Of a stretch of DNA of 64,000 nucleotides, positions 38,547 to 47,552 are shown one piece after another; positions within the stretch are counted from its first letter, which is position 1, and the number at the start of each line of letters is the position of its first letter. Source of the DNA: Aeromonas tecta (GTDB lineage Bacteria; Pseudomonadota; Gammaproteobacteria; Enterobacterales; Aeromonadaceae). Below the pieces are notes generated by a model, which was given only the letters and a program-made list of their open reading frames with translations, searched no databases and was not told where the DNA came from. The DNA lies in NCBI RefSeq assembly GCF_000820185.1, contig NZ_CDCA01000011.1:52937-116936 (forward strand). The letters are read 5' to 3'. The position numbers and the translations under genes are program-made.

Positions 38547-38945
38547 ATGGCAGGGTTGGTGGCGAATAAAGAGAAAGAACATCACGACAGCATAAAGAAT
38601 CGTATGAACCATAAATTCAGCATATTACGCTACCATTCTTACAGGCAACCCGTTTCGTCCCTTATCGTCTATCGGGACAGCTTTGGCCTTGGCCAGGGCT
38701 GTTTTGGCATAGGTTCACTGGCAACGACGCCTGCGATGAGGGGACAAGGGTTTGGCGCCCATCTGCTGCGCGCCGTGACAAATATGCTCCTGAGTGATCC
38801 CAATACAGTCGCAACGTTTCTGCATGCGGATATCGACCATCACTTCTACGAGAGGCGGGGCTATAGACGCATCCAGAGCGGTGATTGCATTCATTTCTCC
38901 CTTGGGCTGTCGCACTATATCAGTGAACCGCCAACCTACTTTTAA
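38547..38945 (+). pseudogene. GNAT acetyltransferase, N-terminally short or remnant
   Basis: 132 residues that carry the acetyl-CoA-binding core of a GNAT fold: strand 'GIGSLATTPAMRGQGFGAHL' (the R/Q-x-x-G-x-G/A loop) and the C-terminal 'HHFYERRGYRRI'. The first strand and two helices that normally precede are missing, as the region before residue ~35 shows no similarity and contains two weak candidate starts (38547 with AGGGG very close; 38604 with none). It sits beside the AT-rich patch but has ordinary base composition. Either a truncated relic or an unusually short GNAT protein. Confidence 0.55.
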
Positions 38946-39427
38946 TCCACCTCCAGCCACCATCCACACGGCTGCTGCCCGATGGCTAACGACTTTTCTC
39001 CACCTTGCCCCCTCCTCTTACCCTGATAATCGCTATTTATGTGCACTGGCTCACATCCTGAAGTCTCTTCTTACCTCACAAATTTACAGGAACACAGTTC
39101 CTCTCGCCCCAGTGAAAGCAGGCTCCATGGCTGCTCCGCATCGGCATACATATCTTCAATTGATTGATTTTTAACTATAAAAAATCATTCCGTGGTTCAA
39201 TATAAACCCATTTTGTCAGCTGGTCTGCTGTGAGATCGGGGTCACACTCAAGGTGATGGCGCACAAAAATCCAGTATTTCGCAGTTTTGTCCGATAGGGT
39301 TGATCCTTCTCCCCCACCATAATAGGAGGGTCAAATTTGTCTGCATGTCCCGGGGCTGAACCTGTCGTGGTCAACTAGACCCGGGAAACGATGCCAACAG
39401 GCTCCAGCGAGGAGCGGGGAGAACACC
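38946..39427. other. Regulatory stretch upstream of the second PTS gene
   Basis: About 480 bases without a supported gene. A TGTGA/TCACA inverted pair (39229-39246) has an 8-nt rather than 6-nt spacer, so it is not a standard CRP site. A GGGGAG lies before the PTS start. Confidence 0.4.
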
Positions 39428-41335
39428 ATGATCACCACCCTTATCAACGAGCAGCTGATCGCGCTCGATTTAAAGGCCAGCCGCAAGGAAGAGGTCTTCA
39501 GCGAGATGGCCCGTCTGCTGGCGGCGCAAGGCAAGGTCAGCGACGAGCAGCAGTTCATCAAGGACTTGTGGGCCCGAGAAGAGCTGGACAACACCGGCTT
39601 CGAGGAAGGGGTAGCCCTGCCCCACGCCAAGAGCACGGCGGTGAGCACCCCGGCGGTGGCCATCGGCATCAGCCGCGCCGGCATCGACTACGGCGCCGAG
39701 GATGGCAAGCCGTCCCGCCTATTCTTCATGATTGCCTCCCCGGCGGGTGGCGCCAATCACCATATCGAGGTGCTGGCTGAGCTCTCCGCCAAGCTGATTG
39801 AAGAGGGTTTCATTGCTAATTTGCTGGCCGCCAAGACTTCGGCCGAGGCACTGGCGCTCTTGCTCGAGAAGAAGGAAGAGACGGTAGCCGCTCCGGCTGC
39901 CGACAAGGGCTTCATCATCGGGGTCACCGGCTGCCCGGCCGGCATCGCCCACACCTATCTCGCCGCCGAGTCTCTTGAGCGCGCCGCCAAGGAGCTGGGT
40001 TACGAGGTGAAGGTGGAGACCAACGGCTCCATCGGCGTCAAGAACAGCCCGACCGCGGCCGAAATTGCCCGCGCCAGCGCCATCGTGGTGGCCTGCGACA
40101 AGCAGGTGGACATGGCCCGCTTCAACGGCAAGCCGCTGATCAAGACCGGGGTCAAGGCTCCCATCAAAGACGGCAAGGGGCTGATCGAGCAGGCGCTCAA
40201 GGCTCCTGCCTATGTGGCGGACAAGGATGAGCGCAAGAGCGAGGAGAAGAGCGCAGGCGGCACCTCGGATCTTTACCGCTACCTGATGAACGGCGTCTCC
40301 CACATGATCCCGTTTGTGGTCACGGGGGGCTTGCTGATTGCCCTGGCGCTCGCCATCGGCGGCGATCCAACCCCAAGCGGCATGCAGATCCCGGCAGGCA
40401 GCATGTGGAACCAGATCCTCAACGTGGGGGTCGCCGCCTTCACCCTGATGATCCCCATCCTCGCCGGTTACATCGCCTACGCCATCGGTGATCGCCCGGC
40501 CCTGGCTCCCGGCTTTATTGGCGGCTGGATCGCCAACAACGGCAGCTTCTACGGCGCCGACGCCGGTACCGGCTTCATCGGTGCCATCATCGCGGGCCTG
40601 CTGGTCGGTTATCTGGTGCGCTGGATTGCCACCCGCCAGTACCACAAGATGGTGCAGCCGCTGGTGCCGATCCTCATCGCCCCCATCGTCGGCTCGCTGT
40701 TTATCGCCGCTGTGTTCATCTTCATCATCGGTGCCCCCATCGCCGACATGATGACCGGCCTGAACGCCATGCTGCTCTCCATGAGCGGTGGCAGCCTGGT
40801 CTTGCTCGGTATCGTGCTGGGTGGCATGGCGGGCTTTGATATGGGTGGCCCAGTCAACAAGGTGGCCTTCCTGTTCTCCGTGGGCATGATTGCCTCCGGC
40901 CAGACTCAGTTTATGGGCGCCATGGCCTGTGCCATCCCGGCCGCGCCGCTCGGCATGTCACTGGCTACCGTGCTCGGTCGCAAGCTGGGTATCTTCGATG
41001 CCAGCGAGATTGAGGCAGGCAAGGCCGCCGGTGCCATGGGTCTGGTGGGGATCTCCGAGGGCGCCATTCCGTTCGCCGCCCGCGATCCGCTCGCCGTCAT
41101 TCCGGCCAACATGCTGGGCAGCATGACCGCCGCCGTCATGGCCTTCCTGTTTGGCATCACCAACAGCGTGGCCCACGGTGGCCCCATCGTCGCCCTGCTC
41201 GGCGCCGTCAACAAGCCGCTGCTGGCCCTGCTCTGCATGATCTGTGGCGCCATCGTCACCGGTGTGGTGGCGGTCGCCCTGAAAAAACTGCGGGTGAAGA
41301 AGACGGACGAGACCGCGCTGGCCAAGGCCGCCTGA
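39428..41335 (+). CDS. PTS fructose-family permease, domain order EIIA-EIIB-EIIC
   Basis: A 635-residue permease. EIIA (about 1-148) has H66 in 'GVALPHAKS'; EIIB (about 160-260) has C169 in 'VTGCPAGIAHTYLA'; EIIC (about 280-620) has 'PFVVTGGLLIALALAIGGDP', 'DMGGPVNKVA' and 'GISEGAIPFAARDPL'. The order is that of MngA-type and many fructose EIIABC proteins. Its EIIA is closely similar to the permease at 24317, including an identical 'ASPAGGANHHIEVLAELS', so the two share recent ancestry or exchange. No kinase or hydrolase lies beside it, so the sugar cannot be named. Strong terminator at 41367. Confidence 0.9.
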   Translation: MITTLINEQLIALDLKASRKEEVFSEMARLLAAQGKVSDEQQFIKDLWAREELDNTGFEEGVALPHAKSTAVSTPAVAIGISRAGIDYGAEDGKPSRLFFMIASPAGGANHHIEVLAELSAKLIEEGFIANLLAAKTSAEALALLLEKKEETVAAPAADKGFIIGVTGCPAGIAHTYLAAESLERAAKELGYEVKVETNGSIGVKNSPTAAEIARASAIVVACDKQVDMARFNGKPLIKTGVKAPIKDGKGLIEQALKAPAYVADKDERKSEEKSAGGTSDLYRYLMNGVSHMIPFVVTGGLLIALALAIGGDPTPSGMQIPAGSMWNQILNVGVAAFTLMIPILAGYIAYAIGDRPALAPGFIGGWIANNGSFYGADAGTGFIGAIIAGLLVGYLVRWIATRQYHKMVQPLVPILIAPIVGSLFIAAVFIFIIGAPIADMMTGLNAMLLSMSGGSLVLLGIVLGGMAGFDMGGPVNKVAFLFSVGMIASGQTQFMGAMACAIPAAPLGMSLATVLGRKLGIFDASEIEAGKAAGAMGLVGISEGAIPFAARDPLAVIPANMLGSMTAAVMAFLFGITNSVAHGGPIVALLGAVNKPLLALLCMICGAIVTGVVAVALKKLRVKKTDETALAKAA

Positions 41336-41366
41336 CGTTCTCACGCCTTTCTTCTCACAGAAAGCC

Positions 41367-41396
41367 AGAGGCCACCCCGGGGTGGCCTCTTTTTTA
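41367..41396 (+). terminator. Terminator of the second PTS gene
   Basis: Perfect 10-bp stem (41367-41376 with 41381-41390), tetraloop CCGG, then TTTTTATT. The same stem sequence recurs at 59317-59340. Confidence 0.9.
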
Positions 41397-41760
41397 TTGC
41401 CTCTATTGCCTGCGTGCAGCTTCCCTCCCACAACACACAGACCCGCTTATCGACCAGCCATCCCGTGATCCCCTTCACACTTCGCGGCCAGATCCCGCCA
41501 AACTAGGAAATTTTCCTATCTCCCCTAGGGATGGCTCTCACGCCCTCCCGGCTGCGCCTCATTACAGTCGTCCCACCTGATGTAGTGACCCGCCCCTTCG
41601 CAGACGCAAGGTGCCGGGCACAGGTTCAATCGACTGGGCAGCCCCGCTTCCCCGTTGGCCTTTCCGTGGCGTGACCTCTTATAACCGGTTGAAGCATCAA
41701 CCACTGAATAAACGAGGGGCGCGGCGGAAATTCCGTCTATCTCGCAGAGGATGAACGAAG
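41397..41760. other. uhpT upstream region
   Basis: About 360 bases with no gene. In relatives uhpT is switched on by UhpA and CRP; I could not identify defined sites. The start codon is 9 nt after GAGGATG. Confidence 0.4.
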
Positions 41761-43167
41761 ATGTTGAAATTGCTCCAACAGGTCCGGGTCCCCACCCTGG
41801 ACCTGCCGGTCGAAGCCCGGCGCAAGCTCTGGTTCAAGCCCTTTATGCAATCTTATCTGGTTGTATTCATTGGTTATCTGACCATGTATCTGATCCGCAA
41901 GAACTTCAACATTGCGCAGAACGACATGATACAGGAGTACGGTCTCTCCATGACCGAGCTCGGCATGATAGGCCTTGGCTTCTCCATCACCTACGGGGTG
42001 GGCAAGACGCTGGTCTCCTACTATGCCGATGGCAAGAACACCAAGCAGTTCCTGCCGCTGATGCTGATCCTCTCCGCCCTCTGCATGCTGGGCTTCAGCG
42101 CCAGCATGGGCGGCACGGGGTTTAGCCTCTACTTCATGATCTTCTTCTATGCCCTGAGCGGCTTCTTCCAGAGCTGTGGCGGCTCCTGCAGCTACTCCAC
42201 CATCACCAAGTGGACTCCCCGCAACAAGCGCGGCACATACCTCGGCATGTGGAACCTCTCTCACAACGTGGGCGGCGCCGGCGCGGCCGGGGTGGCACTG
42301 TTCGGTGCCAACTACCTGTTCGATGGCAACGTGCTCGGCATGTTTATCTTCCCGTCCATCATCGCGCTGGTCGTCGGCTTTATCGGCCTGCGCTTTGGCA
42401 ACGATTCGCCGGAGGCCTATGGCCTTGGCAAGGTGGAGGAGCTGTTTGACGAGGTCGCCAGCGAAGAGGACATCGCCACCGAGGAGCAGAAGCTGACCAA
42501 GGGCCAGATCTTCGTCAAGTACGTGCTGATGAACAAGGTGATCTGGCTGCTGTGCTTCGCCAACATCTTCCTCTATGTGGTGCGTATCGGCATCGACCAG
42601 TGGTCCACCGTCTACGCCCATCAGGAGCTCGGCTTCTCCAAGGAGATCGCCATCCAGGGCTTCACCTTCTTCGAAGTGGGCGCCCTGGTCGGTACCCTGA
42701 TGTGGGGTTATCTCTCCGATCTGGCGAACGGTCGTCGCGGCCTGGTGGCCTGCGTGGCACTGGCGCTGATCATCGCGACCCTGGGTCTCTATCAGCACGC
42801 CACCACCCAGTTCATGTTCCTGGGCTCCCTGTTCACCCTGGGCTTCCTGGTATTCGGCCCGCAACTGCTGATCGGCGTCGCTGCCGTGGGCTTCGTGCCG
42901 AAACAGGGCATCAGCGTGGCCGACGGGGTCAAGGGCACCTTCGCCTACCTCATCGGTGACAGCTTCGCCAAGCTGGGCCTGGGCATGATCGCCGACGGCA
43001 CTCCCATCTTCGGCCTGACCGGCTGGGATGGCACCTTCGCGGCGCTGGACATGGCCGCCGCCGCCTGCCTGGTGTTGATGGCCTGCGTGGCCGTGGCCGA
43101 GGAGCGCAAGATCCGCCGTATCAAGCGCGAGCTGAAAGCCGCCGAGCTGGCGACCCAGCCCGCCTGA
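41761..43167 (+). CDS. uhpT: Hexose-6-phosphate:phosphate antiporter
   Basis: A 468-residue organophosphate:Pi antiporter, nearly identical to E. coli UhpT over long stretches ('[20 protein letters not shown]', '[14 protein letters not shown]', '[16 protein letters not shown]', '[17 protein letters not shown]'). It exchanges external glucose-6-P and related sugar phosphates for phosphate and also admits fosfomycin. Twelve transmembrane segments are visible. The usual uhpA, uhpB and uhpC genes are not in this window on either side, so its sensor is elsewhere or different. A terminator follows, but the next two genes encode PTS-like components in the same direction. Confidence 0.95.
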   Translation: MLKLLQQVRVPTLDLPVEARRKLWFKPFMQSYLVVFIGYLTMYLIRKNFNIAQNDMIQEYGLSMTELGMIGLGFSITYGVGKTLVSYYADGKNTKQFLPLMLILSALCMLGFSASMGGTGFSLYFMIFFYALSGFFQSCGGSCSYSTITKWTPRNKRGTYLGMWNLSHNVGGAGAAGVALFGANYLFDGNVLGMFIFPSIIALVVGFIGLRFGNDSPEAYGLGKVEELFDEVASEEDIATEEQKLTKGQIFVKYVLMNKVIWLLCFANIFLYVVRIGIDQWSTVYAHQELGFSKEIAIQGFTFFEVGALVGTLMWGYLSDLANGRRGLVACVALALIIATLGLYQHATTQFMFLGSLFTLGFLVFGPQLLIGVAAVGFVPKQGISVADGVKGTFAYLIGDSFAKLGLGMIADGTPIFGLTGWDGTFAALDMAAAACLVLMACVAVAEERKIRRIKRELKAAELATQPA

Positions 43168-43200
43168 TAGACAAAGAGTTTCACTCCGTAGTGTGCATTC

Positions 43201-43227
43201 GGCTCGCCTTCAGGCGGGCCGTTTTTT
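43201..43227 (+). terminator. Terminator of uhpT
   Basis: Nine-base stem with one G-T pair (43201-43209 with 43212-43220), short loop, then GTTTTTTAT. Confidence 0.75.
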
Positions 43228-43389
43228 ATGGCGGGCTGCCACCGTCAGCAAATGACGCCACATTGCCCCCATCCCCCTTGCCTCCTGCCAGCAGAGCGCC
43301 GCCAAGATCCCACTTTTCGCCCGCACCTTTGGCAAAATCGGGCCCTTGGCGCTATCTTGTTGCCCCACCTCAATTTGCTTCGAGAACCG

Positions 43390-43695
43390 ATGAAGATCCT
43401 CGCCGTCACCGCCTGCCCCACCGGCATCGCCCACACCTATATGGCCGCCGAGGCACTGCAAAAAGCCGCCGACAAGCTGGGATTGAAGATCAAGGTCGAG
43501 ACCCAGGGCGCCATGGGGCTGGAGAACGTGCTGACCGCACGGGACATCGCCGCCGCCGATCTGGTGCTGATCGCCTCCGATATCGAGATTGAGCAGAAGG
43601 AGCGCTTCCTCGGCTGCCCCCTGCGCCAGGTATCGCTGGAATCCGTGCTGATCGATGCGATTGCCGTGCTCAAAGCCGCGACCCTCGGCGCCTGA
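43390..43695 (+). CDS. Free-standing fructose-like PTS EIIB
   Basis: A 101-residue single-domain EIIB of the fructose family. It opens 'MKILAVTACPTGIAHTYMAA' with the phosphocysteine C9, then 'KVETQGAMGLENVL' and 'LIASDIEIEQKERF', all matching FruA/FrwB/FryB domains. EIIB passes phosphate from EIIA to sugar bound by EIIC. No EIIC gene is adjacent; the nearest is the complete EIIABC at 39428. The frame extends upstream to 43228 but only the ATG at 43390 starts at the domain. Its stop (43693-43695) is directly followed by the ATG of the next gene, indicating cotranscription. Confidence 0.88.
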   Translation: MKILAVTACPTGIAHTYMAAEALQKAADKLGLKIKVETQGAMGLENVLTARDIAAADLVLIASDIEIEQKERFLGCPLRQVSLESVLIDAIAVLKAATLGA

Positions 43696-44463
43696 ATGCT
43701 GCGCCGCGAGCTCACCTTCTGCTGTCGCCAAGGCCTGACCATCACTCAGGCCAAACAGCTCTGCCGACTGGCGGGACTGTTCAAGTCCCATATCCAGTTC
43801 ATCAATGTGACGCGCCGCCAGAGCGTAGGGGCGACCAACCAGCTCGCCCTGCTCACCCTGGCCACCCAACCCGGCGATCTCTGCCAATTGCTGATCGAGG
43901 GACTGGACGCCGAGCTCGCCCACATGGCGTTCACCTGCTGGTGCGTCGAGCTCGGCCAACCGCTCGGTCGACCCGCCACCGCCGCTCAGGCCGAACAGCG
44001 GCTGCGCGATGCCCAGCCCGACTACTGCTTCTCACTGGCTCAGCTCGGTCACGCTAACGCCCCCCTCGACAAGGCGCTGGCGCTGAGGGTGCTGGTGGAC
44101 TTGCTGCCCGCCGAGCTGCTCCGTGACAGACCCGTGCTGGAGCAGGCCATCGATAGCCGCGAGCGGCTCGCCGCCACCATCATCAGGCCGGGCCTCGCCA
44201 TGCCCCACGTGATCTGCCCTGCCATCCGCCAGCCCTCCCTCTCGCTGCTCAGCTGCGCCGAGCCCATCGAGTGGGGCTCAACGCTGGGACCGGTGGAGAG
44301 CATCATCTTGCTGGCGATCCCGACCGGGCTCGTCCCCGAGCAGCTGCGCCCCCTCACCCGCCTGGCCCGCGCCCTGATGGACGAAACGGTCAGCACGGCG
44401 TTGCTGCACGCAAGCTCGGCCCCCACCCGTCAGGCCATCGTCATCGAAGGCTTGCTGAGCTAA
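43696..44463 (+). CDS. HPr-like domain lacking the active histidine, fused to a fructose-type EIIA
   Basis: 255 residues. The first ~85 align end to end, without gaps over the first 20 positions, with HPr, but the phosphorylation motif GLHxRPA reads 'GLTITQA': His15, Arg17 and Pro18 are replaced by Thr, Thr and Gln. The later HPr features (a mid-domain 'LALLTL' strand and 'GLDAELAHMA') remain. After a linker, residues about 120-255 form a fructose-type EIIA with H171 in 'LAMPHVI'. So EIIA could be phosphorylated while the HPr-like part could not. This differs from FruB (EIIA then HPr) in order and in the lost histidine. Adjacent to EIIB with zero spacing. Role unknown; a regulatory or docking HPr mimic is possible. 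Confidence 0.72.
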   Translation: MLRRELTFCCRQGLTITQAKQLCRLAGLFKSHIQFINVTRRQSVGATNQLALLTLATQPGDLCQLLIEGLDAELAHMAFTCWCVELGQPLGRPATAAQAEQRLRDAQPDYCFSLAQLGHANAPLDKALALRVLVDLLPAELLRDRPVLEQAIDSRERLAATIIRPGLAMPHVICPAIRQPSLSLLSCAEPIEWGSTLGPVESIILLAIPTGLVPEQLRPLTRLARALMDETVSTALLHASSAPTRQAIVIEGLLS

Positions 44464-44551
44464 GGATGCACCCTGCGGGGCGCCCCTCATTCATCCCGCA
44501 GACAACCCCCTGTGATACAATCGCGCATTCCCTGCTTTTGGTGCGCATTCG

Positions 44552-45538
44552 ATGAAACCTGCCCGTCCCCGCCTCTCCCTCACCAACCGACCCGCCAGCG
44601 CCGGTCGGCCCACCAAGGGGGCGGTGATCGTCAAACCCGAGCGTTCACGCAGTGGCGGCCAGGGCGAGCAAAAACCCCAGGTGGCACCGGCGGATCGCAA
44701 GTTGCTGCTGCTAAACAAGCCCTACATGGTGCTGTGCCAGTTCACCAACGAAGGGGGGCGCGAGACCCTCAAGGATTACATCAGCGAGCCCGGCATCTAT
44801 GCCGCCGGCCGGCTGGACCGCGACAGCGAGGGGCTCTTGCTGCTCACCAACGACGGTAAGCTGCAGGCTCGCCTCACCCAGCCGGGGGAGAAGACCCCCA
44901 AAACTTATTGGGTGCAGGTGGAAGGGATTCCGAGCGAGGAAGCGCTGGCTAACTTGCGCGCCGGGGTAGAGCTGAACGACGGCATGACATTGCCCGCCGG
45001 GGCGCGGATCATGAGTGAGCCCGTGGTGTGGCCGCGCAACCCGCCCATTCGCGAGCGTAAGGAGATCCCCACCTGTTGGCTCGAGATCAAGATAGTGGAG
45101 GGGCGCAACCGCCAGGTGCGGCGCATGACCGCCCACATCGGTCACCCCACCCTGCGCCTCATTCGCTACGCCATCGGTGACTGGAACCTCGACGATCTGG
45201 CCCCTGGCCAGAGCCGCGCCCTGCCCGCCCCCGAGCTGGCAGCCCTTCCTCGCACCCATACGGCTCGTCGGGACGGCCCGGGAACGCCGGATAGGGCGGT
45301 GAGATCGACTACAAACAATCAATCTAGCGATAAATCACGCAATCAAAGCAGGCCAAAGGCAGCGCGAGACACTACTACAGCAGTAAAAAGCAGCAGGCCC
45401 CATGGCGCCGATCGCGGCCTCGCCTCATCAAGTCCCGCCCAACCGGCGGACGGCAAGCCCCGCGGCTCGGGACGTGGCACGGCCCGTCGTCCGGCTCGCG
45501 GCGGCAACGGCAACGGCAACGGCAACGGCCAATCCTGA
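44552..45538 (+). CDS. rluE: 23S rRNA pseudouridine(2457) synthase with long basic C-terminal tail
   Basis: A 328-residue RsuA/RluE-type synthase. The catalytic motif '[17 protein letters not shown]' holds D89; '[13 protein letters not shown]'-type and '[20 protein letters not shown]' motifs follow. RluE makes pseudouridine at position 2457 of 23S rRNA. E. coli RluE is 217 residues; here residues ~225-328 form an extra disordered Arg/Gly/Ser/Asn tail ending in four Gly-Asn units. The order rluE-nudJ-mnmA-hflD-purB is the E. coli one, which supports the assignment. N-terminal ~45 residues are also basic and disordered. Confidence 0.9.
   Translation: MKPARPRLSLTNRPASAGRPTKGAVIVKPERSRSGGQGEQKPQVAPADRKLLLLNKPYMVLCQFTNEGGRETLKDYISEPGIYAAGRLDRDSEGLLLLTNDGKLQARLTQPGEKTPKTYWVQVEGIPSEEALANLRAGVELNDGMTLPAGARIMSEPVVWPRNPPIRERKEIPTCWLEIKIVEGRNRQVRRMTAHIGHPTLRLIRYAIGDWNLDDLAPGQSRALPAPELAALPRTHTARRDGPGTPDRAVRSTTNNQSSDKSRNQSRPKAARDTTTAVKSSRPHGADRGLASSSPAQPADGKPRGSGRGTARRPARGGNGNGNGNGQS
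45503..45526 (+). repeat. Hexanucleotide repeat at the end of rluE
   Basis: Four tandem copies of GGCAAC encoding (Gly-Asn)4 just before the stop; a slippage-prone short repeat whose length can change without frameshift. Confidence 0.9.
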
Positions 45539-45564
45539 ATCAACGCACGAGACAAGGAGTCCTT

Positions 45565-46032
45565 ATGATTGATCACCCCCCGCTGCCGGCCAGATTGACG
45601 GTGGCCGCCCTGGTGCACTGGCAGGGTCGCTTCCTGCTGGTGGAAGAGGAGATAGCGGGCCAGCGCCGCTTCAACCAGCCCGCCGGTCATGTGGAACCTG
45701 GCGAGAACCTGCTTGAGGCCGCCTGCCGCGAGCTGAAAGAGGAGACGGGACTCACCGCCGCCCCCAGCGCCTGGCTAGGGGTCTATCTGTTCAAGCCGGC
45801 GGACAGCGAGGCCACCTTCGTGCGCACCGCCGTCATCTTCGACCTTGAAAAGGCGCCGGGTCAGCACCATCCAGAGGATCCTGACGGCGATGTGCTGGCC
45901 TGCCACTGGCTCACCCTGGACGAGATAGCCGAGTGCAAACCGGCCCTGCGCAGCCCCCTGGTGTGGCAATGCATCCAGGATTATCTGGCGGGAACCCGCC
46001 TGCCGCTGTCGGCGCTTAAGGCCTTTATCTGA
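45565..46032 (+). CDS. nudJ: Nudix hydrolase NudJ
   Basis: A 155-residue Nudix protein. The Nudix box runs from 'GHVEPGENLLEAACRELKEE' to 'TGL', about residues 41-63. NudJ hydrolyses nucleoside di- and triphosphates and thiamine hydroxymethylpyrimidine pyrophosphate in E. coli (153 residues). AAGGAG precedes the ATG. It lies between rluE and mnmA as in E. coli. Confidence 0.93.
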   Translation: MIDHPPLPARLTVAALVHWQGRFLLVEEEIAGQRRFNQPAGHVEPGENLLEAACRELKEETGLTAAPSAWLGVYLFKPADSEATFVRTAVIFDLEKAPGQHHPEDPDGDVLACHWLTLDEIAECKPALRSPLVWQCIQDYLAGTRLPLSALKAFI

Positions 46033-46149
46033 GGTCGTTTGACGCCATTTTTTCATCATGGTGCCGACAAACAGAAAAACGATTTCCTGTCACAACAACC
46101 CGCTACGGGATGCTGGCATGGATATGTGACCGGGGGCGCGAAATTCTGG

Positions 46150-46155
46150 TAGAAT
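46150..46155 (+). promoter_or_regulatory. Candidate -10 box for mnmA
   Basis: TAGAAT about 35 nt before the start codon; a TGTGAC 19 nt further upstream is a poor -35. Weak but in the right place. Confidence 0.3.
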
Positions 46156-46189
46156 ACGCCCCGTTTAAACGAACTGGTAACTTCGACTA

Positions 46190-47296
46190 ATGACAGACAA
46201 CAGCCAAATCAAGGTGATCGTCGGCATGTCCGGCGGTGTGGACTCTTCCGTCTCGGCCTACCTGCTCCAGCAGCAGGGCTATCAGGTCGAAGGCTTGTTC
46301 ATGAAGAACTGGGAAGAAGACGACACGGACGAGTATTGCTCTGCCTCCCAGGATTTGGCTGACGCTCAAGCCGTCTGCGACAAGCTGGGCATGAAGCTGC
46401 ACACCATCAACTTCGCCGCCGAGTACTGGGACAATGTGTTCGAACACTTCCTGGCCGAGTACAAGGCCGGGCGCACCCCGAACCCGGATATCCTGTGCAA
46501 CAAGGAGATCAAGTTCAAGGCGTTCCTGGAATTTGCCGCCGAAGAGCTGGGTGCTACCTACATCGCCACCGGCCACTATGTGCGCCGTGACGACAGCACC
46601 GGCCGCCCGCGCCTGCTGCGGGGTCTCGATGGCAACAAGGATCAGAGCTACTTCCTCTACACCCTGAGCGAAACTCAAGTGGGTCAGAGCCTGTTCCCGG
46701 TCGGGGATCTGGAGAAGCCGGAGGTGCGCCGCATCGCCGAGCAGCTCGATCTCATCACCGCCAAGAAGAAGGACTCCACCGGTATCTGCTTCATCGGTGA
46801 GCGCAAGTTCAAGGACTTCCTCGCGAAATTCCTGCCCGCCCAGCCCGGCCCCATCGAAACCGTGGACGGCAAGGTGATCGGCGAGCACCAGGGCCTGATG
46901 TATCACACCCTGGGTCAGCGCAAGGGCCTCGGCATCGGCGGTCGCAAAGACGCCACCGAAGAAGCCTGGTACGTGGTCGACAAGGAAGTGGAGCGCAACA
47001 CCCTGATCGTCGCGCAAGGGGAACATCCCCGTCTCTACTCCGATGGCCTCATCGCCAGCCAGCTGCACTGGGTAGATCGCACCCCCATTCGCGCGCCGCG
47101 CCGCTGCACCGTCAAGACCCGCTACCGCCAGGAAGACATCCCCTGCCTCATCCAGCCCATCGACGATGAGACCATCAGGGTCATCTTCGACGAGAAGCAG
47201 GCTGCGGTGACGCCGGGTCAATCCGCCGTCTTCTACGACGGGGAAGAGTGTCTGGGCGGCGGCATCATAGAGCAGCGCTTCAGCCATCCGGTGTAA
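46190..47296 (+). CDS. mnmA: tRNA-specific 2-thiouridylase
   Basis: A 368-residue tRNA thiolation enzyme, the E. coli length. It has the ATP-PPase loop '[12 protein letters not shown]' near residue 12, the first catalytic Cys in '[12 protein letters not shown]' and the second in '[12 protein letters not shown]'. MnmA inserts sulfur at C2 of U34 in Lys, Glu and Gln tRNAs, receiving sulfur through the Tus relay. It lies upstream of hflD, separated by a hairpin and a 79-bp repeat array. Confidence 0.97.
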   Translation: MTDNSQIKVIVGMSGGVDSSVSAYLLQQQGYQVEGLFMKNWEEDDTDEYCSASQDLADAQAVCDKLGMKLHTINFAAEYWDNVFEHFLAEYKAGRTPNPDILCNKEIKFKAFLEFAAEELGATYIATGHYVRRDDSTGRPRLLRGLDGNKDQSYFLYTLSETQVGQSLFPVGDLEKPEVRRIAEQLDLITAKKKDSTGICFIGERKFKDFLAKFLPAQPGPIETVDGKVIGEHQGLMYHTLGQRKGLGIGGRKDATEEAWYVVDKEVERNTLIVAQGEHPRLYSDGLIASQLHWVDRTPIRAPRRCTVKTRYRQEDIPCLIQPIDDETIRVIFDEKQAAVTPGQSAVFYDGEECLGGGIIEQRFSHPV

Positions 47297-47303
47297 ATGA
47301 ATA

Positions 47304-47332
47304 ACGAAGGCCGCCCTATACGCGGCCTTCGT
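47304..47332 (+). terminator. Hairpin after mnmA
   Basis: Perfect 11-bp stem (47304-47314 with 47322-47332), loop of 7; no T-run, so partial termination or mRNA protection. Confidence 0.5.
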
Positions 47333-47394
47333 CAGTAATCCAGCACCGGGCTGCAGCCAGCCGGTGCGAACGAACAGAACAAGACCGCGACCAG

Positions 47395-47448
47395 ATGAGC
47401 GATAGATTTCAAGGCTGGATCAGGGTCTGCGGCGGCATCAGCCGGTGA
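47395..47448 (+). other. Mini-ORF, repeat unit 1 (decayed hflD start copy)
   Basis: 17 codons, MSDRFQGWIRVCGGISR, then TGA. It resembles the first 17 residues of HflD. Followed by TGAATG restart into a 6-codon frame (47449-47469). Translation is unproven. Confidence 0.5.
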
Positions 47449-47473
47449 ATGAACAAAACAGGGCCGTGAATGT

Positions 47474-47527
47474 ATGAGCGACAAATTCCAAGGTCGGATC
47501 ATGGCCTGCTGCGGCATCAGCCAGTGA
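47474..47527 (+). other. Mini-ORF, repeat unit 2 (decayed hflD start copy)
   Basis: 17 codons, MSDKFQGRIMACCGISQ, then TGA; closer to the HflD N-terminus than unit 1. Followed by the 6-codon frame at 47528-47548 and, 4 nt later, the real hflD ATG. Confidence 0.5.
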
Positions 47528-47552
47528 ATGAACAAAACAGGGCCGTGAACCT

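Noticed and set aside
39229..39246. TGTGA...TCACA inverted pair upstream of the second PTS gene
   Set aside because: Spacer is 8 nt instead of the 6 nt required for a CRP site.
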